Source of the DNA: Smittium mucronatum
Lineage: Eukaryota; Kickxellomycota; Harpellomycetes; Harpellales; Legeriomycetaceae
Assembly (NCBI GenBank): GCA_001953115.1
Contig: LSSL01001113.1
Span: 13,710 to 42,161, forward strand
DNA length: 28,452 bases
Direction of reading: 5' to 3'
Part shown: positions 1 through 9,976 of the stretch, piece by piece
Position numbering within the stretch: the first letter of the stretch is position 1
Layout: every line of letters starts with the position of its first letter
Notes under the pieces: model-generated
Databases searched by the model: none
Told to the model about the DNA's origin: nothing
Seen by the model: only the letters and a program-made list of their open reading frames with translations
Made by a program: the position numbers and the translations under genes

Positions 1-343
1 TTACTAAATTTATTTTTTAATAAAATTTCAGAAAAAAAACTATCATAATTTTTTTTTTTATCTAATGTTGAATATAGTTTAAAAAAATAGAAAATTTATA
101 ACCAAAACTAAAAATTTACACATTTAACTCGGAGATTTGCGAATTATATATATATAATAATATACAAAATTAAGTTATTTAATTATTAAAAATATTGCTA
201 AAATTGGGATGGAACTAAAATATATCATTTAATAATTATATTAGAGTGGTTACAGCTAGATCAAGACTTCATTTTCTGATATCAGTATAAGTAATTTAGC
301 TTATAAAAAAAAATTACTAAAAAAATTACGAAGAAATGAAAAA

Positions 344-368
344 TATAAAATATAAAATATAAAATACA
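344..368. repeat. Short tandem repeat, unit TATAAAA
   Basis: Just over three head-to-tail copies of the 7-base unit TATAAAA, followed by a variant. It is a simple-sequence tract of the kind expected from slippage in A+T-rich DNA and carries no evident function. Confidence 0.7.
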
Positions 369-438
369 ATAAAATTTTAGAACGCACCATATGGATTTGA
401 ATTAGTCTTTAAAAACATTTCTAATGAATAAATTGAAA

Positions 439-506
439 CCCTTTGGAACAATTTATTAGAGTTATGAAGCTGCTAGGGCGGCAGAAGGGGGTTTAGTGAA
501 TTTATT
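439..506 (+). repeat. Diverged dispersed repeat, copy A (left inverted copy)
   Basis: This block, with core GAAGCTGCTAGGGCGGCAGA, is richer in G+C than its surroundings. It aligns with the minus strand of 5615-5684 over about 65-70 bases with one small gap. About three quarters of positions match, and many differences are transitions. Read outside to inside, the two copies have the orientation of terminal inverted repeats of a decayed element of about 5.2 kb. They could equally be two independent copies of a dispersed family. No coding sequence is recognised between them. Confidence 0.5.
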
Positions 507-1502
507 TCAAATTTTTTTTCACTTTTTCTAAATATTTTAAATTGTTTTTTTAACTCTTTTCCAAATTCTAAATATATTTCTTTTAAAATATATTGAGAGA
601 GTAAAAATGCGTAATGGACTTTCAATGTTTATATTAGCAAAAATTTTAATTGACATAATTAAAAATCAAATAAATATTCTTCTTAATTGAAACACATCAA
701 ATACAAATAGGTTTCAAATATCCACTTGGTGATCAAATATAATTACATATCGCATCCAATTAAAAAACATATTAATTTATTAAAAATGTAAATTATATTT
801 TAAAAATAGGTTTATTATCAATCAGTATATGCATGTTTGTCTTAAAGGATACGTAAATTATATTTATGATTTTTATAAAAAGATAAATACCTTTATTCTA
901 AAAATATTGCAAGCTTATACAACTAAAATCTACCCAAGTTTATACACTTAGAAATATTAAATTATTAATTGTGAAAAATAGAAAAATGCCCATGGATGGT
1001 AACTATATCATCTTTAAAAAAGCAATTAAATTTTATATTAATAAAAAAAAATTATTTTACAAATTTTGTTGAGATCAAATTTTTTAATTTAATTTCATAA
1101 AACAAATATTATATATCAGCTTTTTTTTATATTGTTATGAATTCACCCAAGTATTTTAAAACCATATTAAGTTTTAATACATAATAAATAGAATCAAATA
1201 AACAATAAAAAGCTTGGAGAAAAGATAATTATCATATTTTTAATTATATATATTCCATGTTCATGATAAACATAAATATATTTTTTTGAGCAATAGTATA
1301 GAATGGATTTATCAATGAAAAGATTTAAAAAACAATTTTGATGGATAATCAATAAGCTCTTGTTAGAAAAAAATACGATTGATCTTGAAACCTATTATTT
1401 TGTATACGATTCAAAATGAATAGACAAAAATTAAAAATAGATATGCGATAAAATTAGTGAAGGAGGGGGGTAAAATGTTATATTAAATTAAGCATAAAAC
1501 TC

Positions 1503-1508
1503 AAAAAA
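1503..1508 (-). terminator. RNA polymerase III T-run terminator of the tRNA pair
   Basis: On the minus strand a run of six T residues lies 4 bases beyond the 3' end of tRNA-Leu. RNA polymerase III stops at such T runs. No T run of four or more separates the Leu and Cys tRNAs, so one transcript can cover both. Confidence 0.65.
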
Positions 1509-1512
1509 TAAT

Positions 1513-1593
1513 GATGACTGTGGGGTTCGAACCCACGCATGTTTCCATATCAGGGCCTAAACCTGACCCCTTGGACCACTCGGGCAAGTCACC
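1513..1593 (-). tRNA. tRNA-Leu (anticodon TAG)
   Basis: The minus strand folds into a complete class II tRNA of 81 bases. The 7-bp acceptor stem GGTGACT/AGTCATC has one G-T pair. The anticodon stem TCAGG/CCTGA encloses the loop TTTAGGC with anticodon TAG, followed by a long variable arm and the T arm GTGGG-TTCGAAC-CCCAC. The long variable arm and the anticodon both fit leucine (CUA codons). No CCA is encoded, as expected in eukaryotes, and no intron is present. It lies 2 bases downstream of tRNA-Cys on the same strand. Confidence 0.95.
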
Positions 1594-1595
1594 AC

Positions 1596-1667
1596 AGGAC
1601 CAACCGTGATTTGAACACGGGACAATCCGATCTGCAATCGGAAGCTCTGCCACTGAGCTATTGATCC
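1596..1667 (-). tRNA. tRNA-Cys (anticodon GCA)
   Basis: A 72-base intronless tRNA on the minus strand. The acceptor stem is GGATCAA/TTGGTCC with discriminator T. The D arm contains AGCTCAGTGGCAGAGC, the anticodon stem TCCGA/TCGGA encloses TTGCAGA (anticodon GCA), and the T arm is CCGTG-TTCAAAT-CACGG. It is the upstream member of a tandem pair. Its 3' end is separated from the 5' end of tRNA-Leu by two bases, which suggests a dicistronic precursor. Confidence 0.95.
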
Positions 1668-1785
1668 ATGTCTTCATCGTTGATTATTACCATTTTATTA
1701 GTAAAATCATTGCTTTTAGTTATAGTTTACTTTTTATATATCATTTTTTAGCTTACTTTATTTTATAATTTATACGGAGCTACGC

Positions 1786-1859
1786 TCCTCTGTGGTATAG
1801 TGGTATATACTACGGGATGTACTTATTTCGAGAGGCTTCACTTGCTCGAACCCAGAGAT
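1786..1859 (+). pseudogene. Degenerate tRNA-like sequence with box A and box B
   Basis: The plus strand carries TGGTATAGTGGT, a near-perfect box A of the Asp/Glu/Gly type, and about 50 bases on TGCTCGAACCC, a near-consensus box B. The inner five pairs of an acceptor stem (CTCTG/CAGAG) can form, but the outer pairs and a proper anticodon stem do not. It is therefore a decayed tRNA, a tRNA-derived SINE head or an orphan polymerase III promoter, not a working tRNA. A small hairpin, GGAGC-TAC-GCTCC (1776-1788), overlaps its 5' end. Confidence 0.45.
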
Positions 1860-2172
1860 ATTGTTAATTTTCACCTTTTGTATCTTTTTCTGGATTCATT
1901 GGCAGCTCGTTAATTTGAGTGATTAGCATTTGCTTGAGTCTTATTTGACTACCCTATTAATTCCAACATAAGAAAAAGTGCAATTTGAAGGTGAAGTAAT
2001 ATGGATTCGAATCCAAGAAAAAGGGGGATCTCTCTCTCATTTTTCGCCATAAAACAACAGTTTTTACTTAAGATCAATAAATTAAGTACAAGAATCTTTC
2101 TCTTTTTACATCCCCGTTAATATGAGCTTCAAAGCTATATCAATTTATCACTTTGCGGCGGGTCCAAAAAAC

Positions 2173-2311
2173 CTACCATTTTAACACACCACCTTTATTT
2201 CGAGCACTGAGAAACTCGGAAATATGAATTTGCGAATAATGGCGTACATCTGACATCATCGTTTTTTCCAAGAGATTTTTAGATAATTTCTCATTGACGT
2301 AACATATATAT
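2173..2311 (-). pseudogene. Isolated coding-like segment, unidentified
   Basis: On the minus strand about 46 codons are open where the surrounding DNA has a stop roughly every ten codons. From the ATG at 2259 the frame reads MMSDVRHYSQIHISEFLSAR and runs to a TAG at 2173-2175. The junction AAATG/GTAGGT just before that stop would also serve as a 5' splice site. The residue mix looks protein-like, but I recognise no family. It may be an exon or a transposon remnant, or a chance open frame. Confidence 0.2.
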
Positions 2312-5300
2312 TTTATTATCAATTATTACGTTTCAAGTACATATTAAACAATCAATGTGACGTGTATCAGTTTTTACACTATACAGAGGAACAAATTTAT
2401 ATTTAATCTCATCCTAGTGGGTATATATAAACACCACCCTTGGGTATGCTGAATATGTAGGACTTTCTTAGATAAAAACTTTAGCAATCTTACTAGTTTA
2501 TCTAGTTCTCAACATTATAAATAAAATACCAAATAAAAATATCATCTCTTATAGTTTCACCTCGAAAAGCGATAAAATAAAGAGCATTCGCCCATTAAAG
2601 CCCTGAAAGATTGATAGATTTCTATCTAAATTAATAATAATTAAATAAACCTATGAATAAAGGAATATATCTAATGTAAAACAAATAGAACTAGTAGTGG
2701 TATAAGAATAATTATGTGATAGTTGCTTCTTTATATTATTATTATAATATTAAAGTTTTATTGATACTGATAAAAATTGGTATCAACTAGAAGTTCGATC
2801 TTTCAATGGACCTTTTTTTTTATTAAAAAAAGCTTAATTAATGACATCACTTAATCTCAGTTATCCAGAATTCTTGAAGAAATTCGGGGGGAGGCCTTTT
2901 TTTAGGTATAGATTACTCAATTCCTGTAGATATGCAGATGATAGCCCAGAGGATAATCTTATTTTAGTTAGGATAATAGATTTAATATGTGTATTTTTGT
3001 TTTTTTGATATTTATCCATTATATTTTTAAATGACTTTATCTTAAAATAAAATTGAGTAAAAAAACTTATTATTAGAGATATAAATAAGGTTTGTTACTT
3101 ATTATGGCTTACTAGTTGCTATTGATATAATTATTAGCTCGGAAATTATAAATTCATAGGGTTTTTTTAATATTTATTTCCGAAATGAAGTTTCGGATTT
3201 TAAATTTTTTGAAAAAAGAAAAAAAAGCCAGAAAATATCTTCAAATTAATCTATGAAAAGCAAATCGAATTTTCCAAAAAAATTAAATATTCAAAAGTCA
3301 AAAGATCCATAATTCTGAAAAAGCCATTAAAATAGGAATGAAAAAAAAATAATAATCAATTGTTTAAGAATAAAAATCAATTTGTTTTTTTCAGTGTTAA
3401 AATTTGTTTTTAGATAAAAAAATAAGCAAAATACGACTTATTAAAATTTTAAAAAGTAAAAAAATATGCATACATGCGTTTAATTATTTTTTTCTTTTCG
3501 CGTAGTTTTTTATAAAAAAATATATTATAATATTTATAAAGTGAAAAAATTGGTCAATAAGCATATTTATAAATGATTTATATTATATATTAAAGATTTA
3601 AAAATTAATTTTTTTTATAAATAATAACATATTAACCGATTTTTCTGATAAAAAAAATCTAGAAAAATATTTATTTTTCGGTGATAAATAAGCATTTGAT
3701 CTTATGCTTGTAATTTTAAATAAATCCAACGCTATATTTTTCATAGCGATGTTAGCTCAACAAATATCTACTGTAATAATTATATTTATAACCATATAAA
3801 AAACAAAAAAAAGCAAAAATCATCATATATGCCACATTTGTATTAATAATTTTGATTAAAATTTAGACTTGTTCAAAAAGAAAAAAATTTACATTAAATA
3901 CTCGAAAAATGATATAATAATAAGAATGTCAACACAAAATTAAAGTAAATTTAAAATAATAATCTAGTTGAAATAAAATAATTTTTTTCATACGAAAAAA
4001 TTTAAATAGGTTTAAATTTAAATTTAGGGGCTATTTTTTCTAAAAAATATCATACCTGGCATATAAAAAATTAAAATTTACGCAAAAAAAAGTCTAATAA
4101 TGTATCAATAAAAAAAACATATAATTAAAAAAACTCGTTAAATTTCTTTAATAATAAAAATTAAAGCGATTTAAAGTTTTTTTATCAAGTTATCATAGAA
4201 TTGGATATAAAAATTAGAATAATAAATCTTATATTATTATAAAAATATATGCTTTAACGTGTATTTTTTTGGATATTTTTGTAATCACTATTAATTATGT
4301 TTTATAAATTTTTAGCAAAATTTTTAACTATGAATAAAATATATAGGACTAAAATAATCTATTTTTTTATTTTCATTCTTTCATATAATTCATATGACTG
4401 TGAAATATCTTTTGGTTGTTTTGAAAAACATAAGTAACTTTCTGCTTTTATTTAAAAAAATGGGTTTAAAAACTTGATCAAGGCTTCTTTTTTTTTAAAA
4501 AAAGATTTATTATTGTAAAAAATTTAGTCAAAAGCAAATAAAATTATTGTTTAAACGCTTAAAAACTACTTAAAATAATAAATCGGAAATAACATGAATA
4601 TTTTATTGTTTTTAAAAAAAAAAAGATCTAAAATATAAAATATATATTTGAAAATATATTTCTATTTACCTAAACCTGCAAATTTTATTTTATATTATTT
4701 TATAAATCAATATTAGCAGGTTTAAGATATAAAAAAATTTAGAGAGGGGGAGTTGGATAAAATGATAAATTTAATTTAATTTTTAAAAAATTTTAAATAA
4801 TAAAAACACTAATTTTTTGAAGTTTAAAATTAAATTATTTATTTTAAATTATCTTTTAATTCATTCAATTCGGATTAGCTGAAAATCTGTGTGTTTTGAG
4901 TAAAAAAAAATCTCTGAAAAATAGAAAACATTAAAACATTTTTTTTAAACGAGCAGTAATTATTAATAAAATCCAGAAAATTTTACGAAAAATTTAATCC
5001 AAGTTTCCGATTTTATCAAAAAAATAAGGTAAGATAGAGCCCAAAAATTAAAAAAAAAAATTAAGTAAAACTAAAAGCCCTCAATTTATAATACTTATTG
5101 AGAATAACCTGGGGTAATGGGTCTTTTTCTGATTACATTTTTACAAAAATAAGTGATTTTCGAAAAAAATCGTTAGTTTTATTAAATTATATGTTGTAAT
5201 TAAAAAAAATGTAGTGAACTTTTCACTCTTTAACAAATAAAAGCGACATTAAACCCCATATTAAAAAACATTTAGAAAATTCATAATTATTTATATATCA

Positions 5301-5614
5301 CCCTTTTTAAATAAATACCCTTTATTAATGGTCGAAATAAAATAAACTTTTTAACAGGTAATTCCATTAATGATTTTTTTTGAATCTGAAGTTTTGAGTA
5401 TAATATTACAATTTTTTGAGTATACTTTAAAAAATAAAATTTCGGATAATTTTTAAATAGTTTAAAATTTTTTAATTTAAATTTTAATATAATTGATTTG
5501 ATAATAGATTTTTTTTATTTCACATATCCCCATCAGCCTTCCAATCTATTTTTTAGTTGTTTTTTTTTACGGGAAATTTATTTTAAAGCTAATAAAAATT
5601 ATAAAAACCAATTT

Positions 5615-5684
5615 TAAAAAAACTTCACCCAACTCTCCTCTGCCACTCTAGCAGCTCCATACCTCGAGGACATTGGCTCAAGGG
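5615..5684 (-). repeat. Diverged dispersed repeat, copy B (right inverted copy)
   Basis: The minus strand of this block matches the plus strand of 439-506, sharing CCCTT, CAAT, GAG and the core AGCTGCTAG-G-GGCAGA. It is less A+T-rich than copy A, so it may be the better-preserved copy. The flanking DNA on both sides is A+T-rich without further clear similarity. Confidence 0.5.
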
Positions 5685-6109
5685 ACTGACTCAAACCATC
5701 ACAAATAATTTAATGCAAACATGAGATTGGTATAAAAAAATTTTATGGGTACTTTAAAAAAAATAATTATATAATATAAAATGTGATATATTATATATCA
5801 ATAGGATAAAATCATAAATAGTAGAAAACACCATTTTCTAACTTTCAAAATAAAATATCATATATAAGTTTTATTAAACAATTGAATATAGATATATAAA
5901 CATAATATAATTAAATGATAAAATAATGTTTTAATTTATCAGTTTATGTTTAAAATTAAAAAAACATGAATTTGCAATAAAATATAATCACGATAGATAA
6001 AAAATATAGCATAAAAAATTTATTTAATAAAAATTTCGCAAAAAATATAAGATATAAATGAAATTTTATATAAAGTAAAATTACATTATTGGTTTATTGT
6101 ATTCATGAA

Positions 6110-6870
6110 TAAAATTATTCTGAATAATTTAATTGAATACATTAATTCACTAAATTGGCTTTATTTGATTTAAAAACATTAATTTATAAATTTGAATCTA
6201 CTTGAATTTACTGAAAACATCAACTGAATATTTTAATTGACTTTTTTTGACTTTAATCACCTCAATAGAAAAAAATGATTGATTAAATGATGTTACATAA
6301 ATCGAATTAAATAAAATAAAACACATTCATTAGTTTTAATGTTCTATAAAAATTATTATACTTATTTTAAATTATTCTAGTTTATAATAATTGAAAAAAT
6401 TAATCGATTATTTGAATTTAAAATATATTTATATGTATGTCCTTCGAATTTGATTATTTCGATTGTAATATAACATAAGAATTGAATTTACTTGAAATTT
6501 TTAATTGAGTAGATGAATTGATTTTACTCGACTTTAATTTAAAAATCGACATTGTTGATTTCAATTGACTTTTATTGGATTTATTTATTGGATTTATTTG
6601 AATATTTTATTTTTATACAAGACTTGATTATCAAAATTGGATGGTTTTGAATTGAGTTAACTTTACTTGGGTATAATAGACTTAAATTTTAAACATAAAT
6701 CGAATACTTGGCTTTAATACATGTTTCAGCTTGATTAGACTTTGATCTATTACTTCATAAATTTTGATTGAATTAAAAAAAAGGTTTGATTTTATTTAAC
6801 TTTTTTTACTTGAAAACATTGCTTTAATTATTTTAAAAGGCTTAATTTTACTTTAATTATACAAATATTG
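6110..6870. repeat. Degenerate TTGA/GAATTTA-rich repetitive region
   Basis: Words such as GAATTTACTTGAA, TTTAATTGA, GACTTTAATT and TTGATTTTA recur many times in varied order over roughly 750 bases. Examples lie near 6188-6250, 6480-6545 and 6655-6740. The spacing is irregular, so this looks like an old, scrambled minisatellite or a stack of decayed copies rather than a fresh tandem array. No open frame spans it. Confidence 0.35.
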
Positions 6871-7363
6871 TTTTAAAAATAAAAATTACTTCTAAAAAAA
6901 CAAAAAAACATCCTCATGATTTTATAGTTTAGTGAAAAGAATATTAAGATTGGATTTATACTTTAATGATTATTCATTGGTTTTAAATAAGCCATCCCAT
7001 TCTAATTATGTTAAATAATAAATTTTATCGGATTTAAATATTCTCAAGTATAAAATCGTTTTAAATTTATAAAAATCTTGATAAAAATCTAGTCATCATT
7101 ATACTTATGGAATAACTTTTAATATTTCTTCGGTTCTTTTTTTTAAGTTATTATTAAGTTATTTTTTATCTACTTAATAATTAGAAGGGGTTTGGAGTTT
7201 CAGATATAGAGCCTATTTATCCATATAACTAAAAATTTTATCAATTTTATTATTTTTTAAATTTATTAAATAAAATAACTTTGTTTTTTTTTGTTTCAGT
7301 TTTTTAAATATTAAATAAGTTTTTTTTCTTTTCTTTTTTTTATTTAAATAGTTTTTAAAAAAT

Positions 7364-7391
7364 AAATCTTTTATTCTTGCTTTAGCAGCTT
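7364..7391 (-). repeat. Possible third fragment of the dispersed repeat
   Basis: The minus strand reads AAGCTGCTAAAGC and continues in line with copy A (439-506). Most differences have A where copy A has G. The match is short (about 28 bases) and in A+T-rich DNA, so chance similarity is possible. Confidence 0.25.
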
Positions 7392-9976
7392 AAAATATTA
7401 AAATATATATATTTTTAAAGTTTTTTGTCTTTTTTTAGAGAAATCATAACCATTTTCACTTTTTTTAGTGTGATAGATATTTAAAAAATCGATTTTTTTT
7501 TCTCATGAATTAACCAAATTAGTATATATTGATCTCATGTATAGTTTCGATATTTTAACTTATTAAATAAAAAAAATTACTTTTTATTTATAAACACGTC
7601 TATCTGGTTTTTAAATTTCAATTTTTCCGATATAATAAGATTCAATTTAATACTTTTCTTGGTTCTCAAATATCTATCTGTTATACTAAATTTTAATTAG
7701 GATACCATTTCTTCAACATTAATAAGCCCACATATCTTAATTTTTGAATTATTTTCCATTATCCATCTTTTTTCTTATCAAAACTGAAATGTTTTTTAGA
7801 TAAAAAAAATTGATTTACAAAACATACTATTAAAAAACAAAAAAATATTTTAAACCAAAATATAATCTTCTCATTTAATTTCATGAGTTTTTTTTATCAA
7901 TTTTCTCCTAAATTTCGTGTTCATATTAAATCAGAAATTGATTCCAGATGATAAATTTCTAATTTAATTGCATAATTATGTTTTCTTTTCCACATATCTT
8001 TTAACCTATTATCATGAAATTTTGAAGGAATATAGGATGTATTGTGGAATATAAATAAAAAGACATCCTCTTTTAATTAGTACCAATACCTCCTATTATT
8101 CACTATATATTCATTTATAAAAAAATTTGGGGGCATATATATATTCAATCGGGATATAACACATGCATATGTTTTATTTTTTAAATAATATTCAATTAAT
8201 TTTTTTGATTGGTAAGAGTGTCAATAACAACTTATGATCATAGGTATAAGAACTGAAGCTTAATTTTTAAAAACTCTAGATCAGATTTTTTCTAATAAGA
8301 CAATTCACTCTTTTTCTCTGTTAAACCTTGAAGAAAAAGAAACTTTCAACTTTTTTGCCATAAATTAAGTTTAGGAAAACCGTTTTATCACATTAATAGT
8401 CATATATTTAATAAAATAAAATATGGATTCAAATTTTATCATTGATTAACCAATGTCTATATTTTGAATAGGTATAAAATTAAATAAGATTTACCTTTAA
8501 TTTTTTTTATAAAATTATTATTAAAATTATTTTTCATTATTTCCATCATTTTAACACTTTTTTTAAAAAAATTAACCTTCTCCTTAACGAAAATTAGAAA
8601 TAGCCTGTTTAATTACACGAGATTACTTATAAAACAATTGTATAAATTTCCATAAATAGTAAAGAAATATAAATTATTTTGTTTTTTTCACTCCTATTGT
8701 AAAATTATTACAATAAATAATTCAAATTCTCTAAATTTAAGTAGTTTTTTTTATTTTTGGCTTTATTATTTTAATTACGATGTATCAATTAGAATTATCC
8801 TGTTTTTCTTGATGTAAATAATATTCAAAAAATAATTAAAATTTTTATAATGTTTGATATTGGATAAGTTCAACACATGCTTAGGTATAATCCTAAGTTT
8901 TCCAAATATAATGGAATATGATCTATAATTATTTTAAACTTTTACTGCACTCTTTATGAGAATTTTTTTTAGCTCAAAAACCTATTTTTTTTATTTGTAA
9001 AATTCTATTCGTTGTAAGCTTGTAGATCAATCTCGATGGGGGGGGGTGGTCCAATAATCCCGATTACTGAGTTATACTTTGAAAAAGTTCAAATCAAGAG
9101 CTTTTCTTATTCTCTGAATCCTGAAAATAACTATCCTATATCTCTATGAATAGATTAAACCATAAATTTTTATAATTTAAACATATAATTAAATTGCTTG
9201 GATAATAATTTTTTGTGTAGTTCAATTTAAATTTTTAAAATTAAATAAATAAAAGTTCTATTAAAATTCAATTAGGTGAAAATTTAGAGGTGATAGGAGC
9301 ATTTTTTTTTAGTTTTTAAAAATTAATATAAACACAGATTTATTATATAATCTTGTACTTAAATTATTTAAAGATTCGTAAAAAAAAATACAAAAAAATA
9401 TACATACCATTTAAAAGCCTTTTAATTTTTGTAAAAAAAAAATTGCTACAAATATAATATTAAAAAAGGAAATTGTTTTTTTTTTCTAAAAAATCATTAT
9501 TAATATTAATTTTTTTGTGGGTTGGACATATTTAACTATTTGAAAAATCTCCGATATGAAGTTTTATTTTTAAATTTTGACGGTCGGAAACGAATTTTTT
9601 TTAATATCATATAGAAACTGTAGTTGATTTTTATTATTAGTAAATTAATCCATTTAAATGAGCTTTATAAAAATAAATACAATATTAAAAACATAATGGA
9701 CTTTTTCAAATATGTACGCGCATTTCGTCCGATCAATGTGTAATTAATTATACTCCGCTGAAATAAAAGGAAATTTCAGTTAAGACCCAAGAAGAAAAAT
9801 CTGAAAAAAAAATTAAGATTAAACAATGATTAAATTTATAAAAATAAAAACAGAAAATTAGATTGTTGATTTAAAAATATAATGATAAATAGAAGAATTT
9901 GTGACACTGATGTTATAATTAAATGGTAACATTTTACTGATTTTTAAGAAAATATTCTGGGTAAAAAATTTACATT

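Larger units (their letters stand above)
1..1502. other. A+T-rich gene-free stretch
   Basis: No open frame longer than chance is seen on either strand. The DNA is dominated by A and T runs and short poly(A)/poly(T) tracts. It holds one short tandem repeat (344-368) and one copy of a dispersed repeat (439-506), listed separately. The rest shows no recognisable gene, RNA or promoter. Confidence 0.7.
1860..9949. other. Eight kilobases of A+T-rich, gene-free DNA
   Basis: No convincing gene is seen on either strand. The stretch contains an isolated coding-like segment on the minus strand (2173-2311), a region of loosely repeated TTGA-containing words (6110-6870), one or two fragments of dispersed repeats (5615-5684, 7364-7391) and a nine-G run (9038-9046), all listed separately. 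A perfect 12-base palindrome, GGATTCGAATCC (2003-2014), resembles a tRNA box B. Otherwise there are only A and T runs. The lack of coding frames and the MULE fossil just beyond suggest decayed transposon-derived sequence. Confidence 0.6.

Noticed and set aside
2365..2395. ATACAGAG resembling the U6 snRNA ACAGAGA box
   Set aside because: None of the other conserved U6 segments or the 3' stem follows, so the match is chance.
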